Shown: in pieces, positions 16,546-26,607 of the stretch
Position numbering within the stretch: the first letter of the stretch is position 1
Layout of the letters: every line of letters begins with the position of its first letter
DNA from: Clostridium acetobutylicum ATCC 824
GTDB taxonomy: Bacteria > Bacillota > Clostridia > Clostridiales > Clostridiaceae
Reading direction: 5' to 3'
Length of the DNA: 64,000 bases
Assembly: GCF_000008765.1 (NCBI RefSeq)
Contig: NC_003030.1
Location: 778,001 to 842,000 of the forward strand
Position numbers and translations under genes: made by a program
Notes under the pieces: model-generated
What the model was told of the DNA's origin: nothing
Seen by the model: only the letters and a program-made list of their open reading frames with translations
Databases searched by the model: none

Positions 16546-17265
16546 ATGGTTTCTCCTGTAGTAGCTAGAATTATTGAATTACTACCGGATTCTTGTGTTG
16601 GTTTTATAGGTAAAAGAATTTTAAATATGTATTTAAATAAATATGCTGATATAAATGTTCATGGCATGGAAAATTTAAAGGGAATAGATAAGCCAATTAT
16701 GTTTATAGGTAATCATCTAAGTAATTCTGATGGACTTGTTCTTAACAAGGTATTGAAGGATTACGATGTTACTTTTGTAGCAGGTGTTAAGTTAAAAGGA
16801 GATGCTATTACTAATTTAGGTACATATTGTGTTAAAACAACAGAAATAAAGCCTAATACAGCTGATAAAGATGGTATTTATAGAGTTATAGATATCTTAA
16901 AGAGTAATCATAATATACTAATGTTTCCAGAAGGTACTAGGAGTAGAACCGGAGCAATGATAGAAGCTAAAAGAGGGCCGTTATTTATAGCAAAGCTAAG
17001 TAAGGCTATTATAGTACCAGTTGGTATATGTGGAAGTGAAAAACTTCTTCCTATTAATAAGGAAGGAAACATGAGTAATGAAAATTTTCATCATGCTAAA
17101 GTTGAGGTTAATATAGGTAAGCCTTTTTATTTTGATAAAAGGATGAAGGAAGAAAGCAAGAAGGACTACGAGAAAAGGGCTCTTGATAATGCTATGTATA
17201 AGATCGCAGAACTAATACCTGAAAATTATAGAGGAGTCTATTCTGATATAAAGAAGGTGCTTTAA
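16546..17265 (+). CDS. plsC: 1-acyl-sn-glycerol-3-phosphate acyltransferase
   Basis: A 239-residue membrane-associated acyltransferase making phosphatidic acid from lysophosphatidic acid. The HX4D motif is in GNHLSNSDG (about residue 58) and the substrate motif FPEGTRSRTG near 126. AAAGGTGG precedes ATG 16546; the GTG at 16534 would lie in the ribosome site. Its final codons contain GAAGGTG (17253-17259), which appears to serve as the ribosome site of nth, so the two genes are tightly coupled. Confidence 0.9.
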   Translation: MVSPVVARIIELLPDSCVGFIGKRILNMYLNKYADINVHGMENLKGIDKPIMFIGNHLSNSDGLVLNKVLKDYDVTFVAGVKLKGDAITNLGTYCVKTTEIKPNTADKDGIYRVIDILKSNHNILMFPEGTRSRTGAMIEAKRGPLFIAKLSKAIIVPVGICGSEKLLPINKEGNMSNENFHHAKVEVNIGKPFYFDKRMKEESKKDYEKRALDNAMYKIAELIPENYRGVYSDIKKVL

Positions 17266-17901
17266 ATAGAGAAAGAAAAGGTAAATAAAATAGTAGATAT
17301 ACTTTATGAAATGTATCCACAAGCTAAATGTGCACTGGATTTCAAAACGCCCTATGAGCTTTTGATAGCTACAGTATTAAGTGCTCAATGTACAGATAAG
17401 AGGGTAAATTTAGTTACACAAGAGCTGTTTAAGGAATATAATACTCCATATAAAATGTGTGAGCTTACAGAGGAAGAGTTGCAGGAGAAAATTAGAACTT
17501 GTGGACTTTATAAAAATAAAAGTAAGAATATACTTGAGGCCTCAAGAGGACTTATTGATAGATTTAATGGAGAAGTTCCTAGTAATATGGAGGAATTAAC
17601 AAGTCTTCCAGGAGTGGGGAGAAAAACTGCAAATGTGGTTATGTCAAATGCATTCGGAATACCAGCTATTGCAGTGGACACTCATGTATTTAGAGTTTCA
17701 AATAGAATTGGACTTGCAAAAAGTAAGAATGTGTATGAAACAGAGAAACAGCTTATGGAGAATATAGATAAAAAAGATTGGTCTACAATGCATCATGCTC
17801 TAATATGGCATGGGAGGCAAATATGTAAAGCGCGAAGGCCGGATTGTGAAAAATGTGGGTTAAAAGAAGTATGTAATTACTTTAAAGAAAACAATAAATA
17901 A
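17266..17901 (+). CDS. nth: endonuclease III, probably starting at ATA
   Basis: A DNA glycosylase/AP lyase removing oxidised pyrimidines. Visible are the helix-hairpin-helix LPGVGRKTANVV with the catalytic Lys, the aspartate in VDTHVFRVSNR, and the [4Fe-4S] ligands C-x6-C-x2-C-x5-C at the end. The first ATG is at 17311 (196 residues), but family members carry about 15 more residues before the MYPQAKCAL segment. The frame is open and protein-like back to 17266 (IEKEKVNKIVDILYE), directly after the plsC stop, with no ATG, GTG or TTG in it. GAAGGTG lies 6 bases before the ATA at 17266, an ideal spacing. I infer a non-standard ATA start (211 residues); 17311 is the alternative. Confidence 0.85.
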   Translation: MEKEKVNKIVDILYEMYPQAKCALDFKTPYELLIATVLSAQCTDKRVNLVTQELFKEYNTPYKMCELTEEELQEKIRTCGLYKNKSKNILEASRGLIDRFNGEVPSNMEELTSLPGVGRKTANVVMSNAFGIPAIAVDTHVFRVSNRIGLAKSKNVYETEKQLMENIDKKDWSTMHHALIWHGRQICKARRPDCEKCGLKEVCNYFKENNK

Positions 17902-17948
17902 AAAAGTACTGCAAAGCTTAATTTATATAGCCTTGCAGTACTTTTTTA
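17901..17948. terminator. bidirectional terminator
   Basis: AAAAAGTACTGCAA (17901-17914) pairs with TTGCAGTACTTTTT (17933-17946) between convergent nth and the peptidase gene. Confidence 0.92.
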
Positions 17949-18977
17949 TTCAGATGTACAGTAATTTATAAGAAGATCTAATGTTGCTAGCATACCATCT
18001 AAATGAGTTCTTTCGTAGCCATGTGAGGCATATACGCCAGTGCCTATAAGAGCTGTTTTTATATCGTATCCGCTTTTTAAAGCAGCAGATGCATCCGAAC
18101 CATAGTATGGATAAGTATCTATCCTATATGGTATATTTTTATTTTTGCATATATCTACCAGTCTTTTCCTGAATGCATAATCGTAAGGACCAGAAGAATC
18201 TTTTGCACATATACAGGTTGCAAATTCAGAAGAGTTTTGACCTTTTCCTGGAGCTCCCATATCTATACAAAGTAATTCTTTGGTATTTTGAGGGAGGTTT
18301 GAGGCACCATGCCCAACTTCTTCATAGGTACTAAAATAAAAATTTGTTGTGTACTTAAGCTCAATGTTATTGTCTATAAAATGCTTTATGGCGTAGAGCA
18401 TTATGGCAGCGCTAGCCTTATCATCAAGATGTCTGCTTTTTATAAAACCACTATCAGTAAATTTTATTCTTGGATCAAAACATATGAAGTCACCAACGTT
18501 AATTCCAAGAGCTTCAACATCTTCCTTAGAAAAAACCTTTTCGTCTATTACAACTTCCATATTTTCAGGTATTCTTTTTAACTCTTTGGCATCATTGTGG
18601 ATGTGAACAGATGGTTTGGTTGATTGTATTGTTCCAGTATATTTTTTGTCGTCAAGTGTCATTATGTTGCAATTTTCGCCTTCTATTGAATTCATCATAT
18701 AACCACCTATAGGAGTAAGTGAAAGAGTACCATTTGATTTTATCTCTTTAACCATTGCACCTAAGGTATCTAGATGTGCAGAAATTGTTCTTTCGAAGGA
18801 ACTATTTTTTCCAGGAAGGGTTGCCATTATATTACCCTTATTTGTTATTTTATAATGAACTCCAAGTTTACAGAACTCTTTTTCGATATAGCTGACTACA
18901 TCATGAGTATAGCCAGAAGGACTATTTATTTGTAGTAGATTTTGTAAAAAAACTGTTAATTCCTTAGAATTATGCAT
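17946..18977 (-). CDS. M42 family metallopeptidase
   Basis: A 343-residue cytoplasmic aminopeptidase of the M42 family (PepA/FrvX/YsdC type), which forms dodecameric tetrahedral complexes trimming peptides. Metal ligands are recognisable: SAHLDTLGAMV (His and Asp), SRHLDDKASA, STYEEVGHGAS with the catalytic glutamate, and a late histidine in ASHGYERTH. Start ATG 18977 follows AAGGAG. It is monocistronic and convergent with nth. The precise peptide specificity (glutamyl or leucyl) cannot be told from sequence. Confidence 0.85.
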   Translation of the reverse strand: MHNSKELTVFLQNLLQINSPSGYTHDVVSYIEKEFCKLGVHYKITNKGNIMATLPGKNSSFERTISAHLDTLGAMVKEIKSNGTLSLTPIGGYMMNSIEGENCNIMTLDDKKYTGTIQSTKPSVHIHNDAKELKRIPENMEVVIDEKVFSKEDVEALGINVGDFICFDPRIKFTDSGFIKSRHLDDKASAAIMLYAIKHFIDNNIELKYTTNFYFSTYEEVGHGASNLPQNTKELLCIDMGAPGKGQNSSEFATCICAKDSSGPYDYAFRKRLVDICKNKNIPYRIDTYPYYGSDASAALKSGYDIKTALIGTGVYASHGYERTHLDGMLATLDLLINYCTSE

Positions 18978-19120
18978 TGTATCAACTCCTTAGTAACTAT
19001 TTTACACAACGAAAATAAAATTTTCAAATATTTATAATTTAAGAGAATACTAATTGTATATTTTATAGTATAATTGTAAAGAAAATAAAAATAGGTGACC
19101 TTACACCAGAGGAGAGTTCT

Positions 19121-20356
19121 ATGAAAAAAGTAGTAATAGGTGCATTTTCAAGTGCAATAATTATAATTTTAATAGTATTGAGCAGCATTTATATAAAGGT
19201 TAAAAAGTGGGATGGTCTTGTATATAGAGGGGTTACTATTGATAGAGTTGATGTATCATCTAAAACTAAAAAAGAAGTCCAAGATATTGTAAAAAAGAAA
19301 TTCGATAAAATAGTACAAAATAGAACCATTAATATGGTAACAGATGATAATAAGACAATACCGCTTAAGTATAGTGATATAAATGTAAAATATGATATTG
19401 ATAAAGCTGTTAGTGGGGCATTTGATTACGGTAAAAGCTTAAGCATCTATGATAGATATAAGCTTCTTCATAATCCTAAAAAGCTCGAAATTAGCGTAGG
19501 TATGACCTATGATAAAAATGCTCTTGAAAATTCAATAAAGAATTTAAGCAATACTTTAAATAAAAAAGCCAAGGATGCTACTATAGTAAAAACAGCTTCA
19601 GGATTTCAAATAACTCCAGAGGCTGATGGAAAAAAAGTAAATGAAGATAAGTTAAAAGCTGATATAGAAGGCAAAATAACGGATAATAATATAACAGACT
19701 ATAATGTAAAAATAAATATGGATGCTGTTAAGGCAAATGCAACGCAGGACAAGCTTAAAGGAATCAATACGCTTATAAGTTCTTTTAATACAGAATATGC
19801 ATCTTTATCAAGTCCTCAGCGTGCAAATAATATTACACTTGCTACAAAAGCTATAAATGGTATTGTGCTTATGCCAGGAGATTCTTTTAGCTTTAATGGA
19901 GTTGTTGGGGAGAGAACAGCTGCAAAAGGATATCAATCAGCACCGGTTTTGATAGGAAATAAGTCAGATATGGGACTTGGTGGAGGTATATGTCAAGTAT
20001 CTACTACCCTATATAATACCGTTTTAACATCAGGAATAAAAGCAACTGAGAGACATCATCATACGCTGCCATCACACTATGTTCCTGTTGGATATGATGC
20101 TACTGTTGATTATGGAACTTTAGATTATAAGTTTAAAAATACATTAAGCTTTCCTATATATATAGAGGGAAATACAGATAATGGACATGTTACCTTTAAT
20201 ATTTATTCTGATGCGAGTCTTCTTTCTAAGACCTACAAGGTGAGCAGCGAAAATATTTCAGATTCGGTTCCTAAAGCAAAAGTTTATTTGGAAACTTATG
20301 AAAATGGTACACTTATATCTAAAGATATGATTGCAAATGATGCTTATAGTAAGTAA
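19121..20356 (+). CDS. VanW family exported protein
   Basis: A 411-residue protein with one N-terminal membrane anchor or signal (about residues 4-25), a repeated alpha/beta extracellular region of the PG_binding_4 type (about 35-210), and a C-terminal VanW domain (LATKAINGIVLMPGDSFSFN, then GGGICQVSTTLYN and RHHHTLPSHYVPVG). VanW-like proteins occur near some vancomycin-resistance operons but also widely in clostridia without resistance; no function is proven. GGAGAG precedes the ATG. No vanHAX-type genes are nearby, so a general cell-wall role is more likely than resistance. Confidence 0.85.
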   Translation: MKKVVIGAFSSAIIIILIVLSSIYIKVKKWDGLVYRGVTIDRVDVSSKTKKEVQDIVKKKFDKIVQNRTINMVTDDNKTIPLKYSDINVKYDIDKAVSGAFDYGKSLSIYDRYKLLHNPKKLEISVGMTYDKNALENSIKNLSNTLNKKAKDATIVKTASGFQITPEADGKKVNEDKLKADIEGKITDNNITDYNVKINMDAVKANATQDKLKGINTLISSFNTEYASLSSPQRANNITLATKAINGIVLMPGDSFSFNGVVGERTAAKGYQSAPVLIGNKSDMGLGGGICQVSTTLYNTVLTSGIKATERHHHTLPSHYVPVGYDATVDYGTLDYKFKNTLSFPIYIEGNTDNGHVTFNIYSDASLLSKTYKVSSENISDSVPKAKVYLETYENGTLISKDMIANDAYSK

Positions 20357-20361
20357 AAAAA

Positions 20362-20390
20362 TTGAAATTTTAAAATTAAAGTAGTATAAT
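20362..20390 (+). promoter_or_regulatory. promoter of tRNA-Leu
   Basis: TTGAAA (20362-20367), a 17-base spacer and TATAAT (20385-20390), about 40 bases before the mature tRNA 5' end. Confidence 0.75.
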
Positions 20391-20429
20391 ATAGTGAAAT
20401 AGCTTAGGTGATGAGTGATTTTACTATGA

Positions 20430-20512
20430 GCGGATATGGCGGAATTGGCATACGCGCTAGTTTCAGGTACTAGTGAGAAATCATGCAGGTTCGAATCCTG
20501 TTATCCGCACCA
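20430..20512 (+). tRNA. tRNA-Leu(CAG)
   Basis: A class II tRNA: acceptor GCGGATA pairs with TATCCGC, followed by A and an encoded CCA; the T-arm is GCAGGTTCGAATCCTGT. The anticodon stem CTAGT/ACTAG encloses TTCAGGT, giving CAG, which reads the CUG leucine codon. CUG is rare in such AT-rich genomes, so this tRNA may limit expression of CUG-bearing genes. Confidence 0.95.
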
Positions 20513-20518
20513 AATTAA

Positions 20519-20576
20519 GAACAGCACCCAATAGAATTTTTAAGTGGATTTGAGAATTTTATTGGGTGCTGTTTTG
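20519..20576 (+). terminator. terminator of the tRNA transcript
   Basis: ACAGCACCCAATA (20521-20533) pairs with TATTGGGTGCTGT (20560-20572), with a further inner pairing and TTTTG after. Confidence 0.88.
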
Positions 20577-20900
20577 TTATTGACATATATAAATATTTTT
20601 TAATTATATTGAACTAGAGTTGTGCATACGTTAACAATTATACACATAAACAATAATGTGATAACGTTTACTCAAGACGATTTAAATAAAAATTTATAAG
20701 AACAGAATTATAATAATGGAATTTTAATAGTTGCATGTAAATAAATGTTAATTTATGTGATATTTATTATAATAAGACTCTAAAAGTTGATTTTTTTATT
20801 TGTAAGTAACAATACATAATTACAAAAGACTGCAAAAAAATACATTACACTTAAAAAAATATATTATTGCCTATTTTAAAGTATAAAATTTAAAAATAGT
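20577..20900. other. intergenic region upstream of the uxa cluster
   Basis: No gene. TGATAACGTTTACT (20659-20672) matches the catabolite-responsive cre pattern or a LacI-type operator. TTATACACA (20638-20646) fits a DnaA box but a single copy is expected by chance. The rest is featureless A/T-rich DNA. Confidence 0.45.
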
Positions 20901-20980
20901 TGTTCACGTTCACAAAAAAGTCTTGATATTTAAAATTATTGGTATATAATTAAAGTAGGGAACCTGATAACGTTACCAGG
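20901..20980 (+). promoter_or_regulatory. uxaC promoter with two LacI-type operators
   Basis: TTGATA (20923-20928), 16 bases, TATAAT (20945-20950). TGTTCACGTTCACA (20901-20914) lies just upstream and CCTGATAACGTTACCAGG (20963-20980), a nearly perfect 18-bp palindrome, lies just after the expected start point. The first shares GTTCACG with the sites before uxaB; the second looks like a cre or a separate LacI-family site. Confidence 0.7.
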
Positions 20981-21018
20981 TTTGCGCCATTATCCGTTAT
21001 TTAGGAAGGGGAATTTTC

Positions 21019-22422
21019 ATGAAAAATTTTATGGATGAAAAATTTATGCTGTCAACAAAAGTAGCAGAAGATTTATACAATGATTTTGCTAAAGATATGC
21101 CGATAATAGACTACCACTGTCACATAAGTCCGCAGGAAATATGTGAAAATAAGAGCTTCAAAAATATAACAGAAGTTTGGCTTTATGGTGATCACTATAA
21201 ATGGAGACTTATGAGAAGTTCTGGAGTGGATGAAAAGTACATAACAGGCGATTCATCTGATTATGAAAAATTTTTAGCATATGTTAAGGCAATTGAAACT
21301 GCTATAGGAAATCCTCTTTATCACTGGTCACATTTAGAATTACAGAGATACTTTGGTGTGTATGAAGTTATAAGCGAGAAAAATGCACCTGTAATATGGG
21401 AAAAAGCAAACAAGGTTCTAAATGATGGACTTACTGTTAGAGAAATAATTAAAAAATCAAATGTTAAAGCAATTTGCACAACTGATGATCCAATAGATTC
21501 ATTAGAATATCATTTGAAACTTAAAGAGGATACAAGCTTTAATGTAAAAGTTCTTCCAGCATTTAGACCAGACAAAGCTCTTGGAATAAACAAGGATGGA
21601 TACACTGATTGGGTAAGTAAATTAGCAAAAGTTTCAAAGAAAAATATAAATAGCTATGACATGTTCTTAGAAGCTCTTAATGATAGAATAGAGTTTTTCC
21701 ATTCAGTTGGAGGAAGAGTTTCAGATCATGCTTTAGATTATGTACCTTATTTAGAAGCTTCAAAAGAAGAAGTAAATACTATATTTGCTAAGGCTTTAAA
21801 GGGAGAAAAAGTTAGTTTTGAAGAGGAAACTAAATTTAGAACATTCACTATGAAATTCTTAGGTAAAAAATATGCAAGCCTAGGTTGGGCAATGGAACTT
21901 CATATGAATGCTAAGAGAGATAACAACACTCGTATGTATAACAAATTAGGACCTGATACAGGATTTGACTCAGTTAATGATAATGGAGTTGCTGGACCAC
22001 TTTCAAGATTCTTAGATTCACTAGAAAAGGAAGGTTCACTTCCAAAAACAATAATTTACAGCTTAAATCCTAATGATAATTTTGTTATTGGAACTTTACT
22101 TGGATGTTTCCAAGGAACTGAGGCATTTGGAAAAATTCAGTTTGGAGCTGCATGGTGGTTCAATGACCACAGGGATGGTATGGTAGAGCAGATGGAAACA
22201 CTTGCAAACCTAGGAGCGTTTAGCACATTCATTGGAATGCTTACAGATTCAAGAAGTTTCTTATCATATACTAGACATGAATACTTCAGAAGAATACTTT
22301 GTGATTTAATAGGAAAATGGGTTGAAAATGGCGAAGTACCAAATGATATGGAGTTACTTGGAAGAATAACAAAAAATATATGCTTTAATAATGCTAATAA
22401 TTACTTCGAAATGGGACTATAA
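21019..22422 (+). CDS. uxaC: uronate isomerase
   Basis: A 467-residue cytoplasmic enzyme of the amidohydrolase-like UxaC family, converting D-galacturonate to D-tagaturonate (and glucuronate to fructuronate). The N-terminal DYHCHISPQEI metal motif, the GRVSDHALDY motif and the WWFNDH segment are typical, and the length is usual. GAAGGGGA precedes the ATG. First gene of a galacturonate (pectin-derived) catabolic cluster that includes a regulator, a symporter, UxaB and UxaA. Confidence 0.96.
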   Translation: MKNFMDEKFMLSTKVAEDLYNDFAKDMPIIDYHCHISPQEICENKSFKNITEVWLYGDHYKWRLMRSSGVDEKYITGDSSDYEKFLAYVKAIETAIGNPLYHWSHLELQRYFGVYEVISEKNAPVIWEKANKVLNDGLTVREIIKKSNVKAICTTDDPIDSLEYHLKLKEDTSFNVKVLPAFRPDKALGINKDGYTDWVSKLAKVSKKNINSYDMFLEALNDRIEFFHSVGGRVSDHALDYVPYLEASKEEVNTIFAKALKGEKVSFEEETKFRTFTMKFLGKKYASLGWAMELHMNAKRDNNTRMYNKLGPDTGFDSVNDNGVAGPLSRFLDSLEKEGSLPKTIIYSLNPNDNFVIGTLLGCFQGTEAFGKIQFGAAWWFNDHRDGMVEQMETLANLGAFSTFIGMLTDSRSFLSYTRHEYFRRILCDLIGKWVENGEVPNDMELLGRITKNICFNNANNYFEMGL

Positions 22423-22524
22423 TCATTCCATTTTATTGTAATTAAAAATAATATAGTTTATTTAGGGACTATTGTGTTATATTATGAATATGCTAATATG
22501 TTTATGAGGAAGCCAGTTTACTTT

Positions 22525-22559
22525 CTTAAGTTATATTATGATAACTTAAGTTTTATTTT
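22525..22559 (+). terminator. terminator after uxaC
   Basis: CTTAAGTTAT (22525-22534) pairs with ATAACTTAAG (22541-22550), followed by TTTTATTTT. It separates uxaC from the regulator gene. Confidence 0.88.
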
Positions 22560-22576
22560 GGACTCCTAATACTTGA

Positions 22577-23596
<1,020 letters not shown>

Positions 23597-23645
23597 TTTG
23601 GCTAGGAAGAAACTATGTTTCTAATAATAATTGGAGGATTGTGTC

Positions 23646-24995
23646 ATGAAAAAGTTAAGCTTAAAGGAAAAAATCTCTTATGGACTTGGCGATTTTGGAA
23701 ATGGTTTCATGTTTGATTTGGGTCAATCATATCTGTTAAAATTCTATACAGACGTCGTAGGTATAGCTGCAGGAGCGGCGGGAGGAATATTCTTCTTCAC
23801 TAAAATATTTGATGCTTTCATGGATCCTATAGCTGGAACAATAATAGATTCAAGGAAACCAGGTAAAAACGGTAAATTCAAACCTATTATGTTCTTTGCA
23901 AGTATAGTACTTGCTATATTGACAGTAATAACGTTTACTAACCCTGGAAAAACTGCTACATCAAAACTATTATTTGCATATGCAACATATATGATATGGG
24001 GACTTGGATACTCATTTACAAATGTTCCGTATGGATCTCTTGGATCAGTTATAACTCAAGATGTTCAAGAAAGAACTTCGTTGGCGACTTTTAGACAGAT
24101 AGGTTCTTCAGGAGCTCTTCTTATAACAAGTGTTATATTTATGCCTCTTGTTTTAGTATTTCATAACCCAGCAATAGGTTATCCAGTAGTTGCGGGTATA
24201 ATGGGGTTAATAGGAATATTATCATTCTACATGACATACAAAAATACTAGAGAAGTTGTTGCGCCAGCTGAAAACGTTAAGAAGGAAAAAATAACACCAA
24301 AGTCAATTGCGGTTACAATATTTACAAATAGAGCATTATTAACATTAATATTAATGACTATATTCTCTATTTCGGCTTACAATATTAGAAGTTCATTAAT
24401 TGTTTATTACTGCCAATATAATCTTGGAAACGTTACTTTATTACCATATATAAATTTCTTCACTATAGGATGTGCTGTTTTAGGTGTTTCTTTCATGCCA
24501 AAGCTAGTTGGTAGATTTGGTAAAAAAAGAACTGCTATCATAGGATTTTTGATAAGTGTTATTGCAGATAGTATAAACTTTCTTCTTCCAGGAAATATAT
24601 ATACTTTCACAATATTATTAGCAATTGGATTTATAGGTATAAGCATTCCTAATGGAATAACTTGGGCTTTTGTATCAGACAGTATCGATTATGGTGAGTG
24701 GAGAACAGGAACTAGAAGAGAAGGAATAACTTACTCTGTATTTAATTTCGCAAGAAAACTTGCTCAGTCAATAGCTGGATTATTATCAGGATGGGGACTT
24801 GGATTTGTTGGTTATGTAGCTAACAAGAAACAAAGTGCACATGCATTATTTGGAATAAAAGCATTATTGATGGCTTATCCAGCGGTAGCGCTTTTAGTAG
24901 CAGCATTAATAATTGGTTTATTGTACAACCTTTCAGATAAGAAATTTACTGAAATAATAGAAGAATTAGACGCTAGAAAAGGTAAAACAGTTTAA
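23646..24995 (+). CDS. GPH-family sugar/uronate:cation symporter
   Basis: A 449-residue protein with about 12 membrane helices and the MFS_2/GPH signatures (SYGLGDFGNGFMFDL at the start, DAFMDPIAGTIIDS, and YGEWRTGTRREGI late). GPH proteins co-transport glycosides or uronides with Na+ or H+. In this cluster it most likely imports galacturonate or a related uronide. Start ATG 23646 has GGAGG at 23632-23636. Between the regulator gene and uxaB. Confidence 0.88.
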   Translation: MKKLSLKEKISYGLGDFGNGFMFDLGQSYLLKFYTDVVGIAAGAAGGIFFFTKIFDAFMDPIAGTIIDSRKPGKNGKFKPIMFFASIVLAILTVITFTNPGKTATSKLLFAYATYMIWGLGYSFTNVPYGSLGSVITQDVQERTSLATFRQIGSSGALLITSVIFMPLVLVFHNPAIGYPVVAGIMGLIGILSFYMTYKNTREVVAPAENVKKEKITPKSIAVTIFTNRALLTLILMTIFSISAYNIRSSLIVYYCQYNLGNVTLLPYINFFTIGCAVLGVSFMPKLVGRFGKKRTAIIGFLISVIADSINFLLPGNIYTFTILLAIGFIGISIPNGITWAFVSDSIDYGEWRTGTRREGITYSVFNFARKLAQSIAGLLSGWGLGFVGYVANKKQSAHALFGIKALLMAYPAVALLVAALIIGLLYNLSDKKFTEIIEELDARKGKTV

Positions 24996-25011
24996 ATTTT
25001 ATAATTTAAAT

Positions 25012-25111
25012 GTTCACGTGTTCAAAATGTGGTATAATATAAAAGAATACAATTTTACTATGAAAAATATAAGAAAACAAAAATGCCAATATCATTTTTG
25101 AACACGTGAAC
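25012..25111 (+). promoter_or_regulatory. uxaBA promoter with an inverted pair of operators
   Basis: TATAAT lies at 25033-25038 with a weak -35. GTTCACGTGTTCAAAA (25012-25027) covers the -35 region, and its exact reverse complement lies at 25096-25111, 69 bp on. Two identical 16-mers in opposite orientation suggest a LacI-type tetramer looping the promoter, probably the regulator at 22592-23596. Confidence 0.75.
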
Positions 25112-25137
25112 GTAATAAGAAATTAGGAGGAACAGGT

Positions 25138-26586
25138 ATGAAATTAAATAGGAGTAATTTTAGTGAATTTAAAAAGTATCCTGAAAAGATCCTACAGTTC
25201 GGAGAAGGAAACTTTTTAAGAGCTTTTGTTGATTGGCAAGTTGACAGAATGAACAAAGCAGCAGATTTTAATGCCGGAGTAGTTATAGTACAACCACTTG
25301 AACAGGGTTTAGTTGATATGCTTAATGAACAAGATGGATTATATACATTATACTTACAAGGTTTAAAAGAAGGAAAAGCTGTTAAAGAACATTCAGTAAT
25401 AGACTGTGTAACTAGAGGATTAAATCCATACACTCAGTATGAAGAATATCTTAAATTAGCTGAGAATCCAGAAATGGAGATTGTTATATCAAATACAACT
25501 GAAGCTGGAATAGCATTTGATGAAAATGATAAGCTTGGAAGGACCTGTCAGAATAGTTATCCAGGAAAGTTAACTGCATTTTTATATAGAAGATTTAAAA
25601 CTTTCAATGGTGATAAATCAAAAGGTATGCTAATTATACCTTGTGAGCTTATAGACAGAAACGGAGAAAAATTAAAGGCAACTATACTTAAGTTTGCTGA
25701 ACTTTGGAATTTAGAAAAAGAATTTGCTGACTGGATAGAAGAAGCTAATACTTTCTGCTGTACACTTGTAGATAGAATAGTGCCAGGATATCCAAGAGAT
25801 ACAATAGAAGAAGTTCATGCAGAATTAGGATATGAAGATAGTTTAGTTGACGTAGGAGAGCAATTCCACTTATGGGTAATAGAAGGACCTGAATGGATAA
25901 AGGATATACTACCTTTTGAAAAAGCAGGAGTAAACATTCAAGTAGTTAAGGATGTTACACCTTATAGAACAAGAAAGGTTAGAATATTAAATGGAGCACA
26001 CACTGCGTTAGTTCCAGTAGCATACCTTTATGGATTAGATACTGTTGGACATTCAGTTGAGGACAAGGTTATTGGAAAATACTTAACAGAATTAGTATAT
26101 GATGAAATAATACCAACACTAGATCTTCCAGAAGAAGAACTTAAATACTTTGCAGGTGCTGTACTTGAAAGATTCTTAAATCCTTTCGTAAATCATTATT
26201 TAATGAGCATTGCTTTAAATTCAATGCCAAAATTTGAAACTAGAGATTTACCTTCTCTTCTTGAATATAAAAAGAGAAAAGGTCAGCTTCCAAAGAAACT
26301 TGTATTCTCACTTGCTGCTCTTATAGAATTCTACAAGGGAAAAAGAGGAGACGAGGATATAAAATTAGCTGATGGAGAAGATATTTTAGAGTTATATAAA
26401 GACTTATGGTCAAAATTTGATGGAACTGATGCTTGCTACAGAAATATAGTAGAAACAGTATTAGGATATGAAAAGAACTGGAAAATGAACTTAAATGAAT
26501 TAGAAGGCTTAACAGATGCAGTTACTGAAAACTTAATTAAAATAGATAAATTAGGAATGAAAGAGGCTGTAAAGTCTGTAATGTAA
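25138..26586 (+). CDS. uxaB: tagaturonate reductase (altronate oxidoreductase)
   Basis: A 482-residue cytoplasmic NAD-dependent enzyme of the mannitol dehydrogenase family, reducing D-tagaturonate to D-altronate. The N-terminal [15 protein letters not shown] nucleotide-binding start and the central [15 protein letters not shown] active-site segment are typical. AGGAGG lies upstream of the ATG. It is 21 bp before uxaA and under the double-operator promoter. Confidence 0.95.
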
Positions 26587-26607
26587 TATAGGTGGAGGTA
26601 TATCTTC

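Noticed and set aside
19121-20356. Glycopeptide resistance via VanW
   Set aside because: VanW-like proteins are common in clostridia without resistance, and no vanH, vanA or vanX gene is present.
20638-20646. Single DnaA box (TTATACACA)
   Set aside because: One copy is expected by chance in an AT-rich 64 kb window; only the cluster near ssrA stands out.
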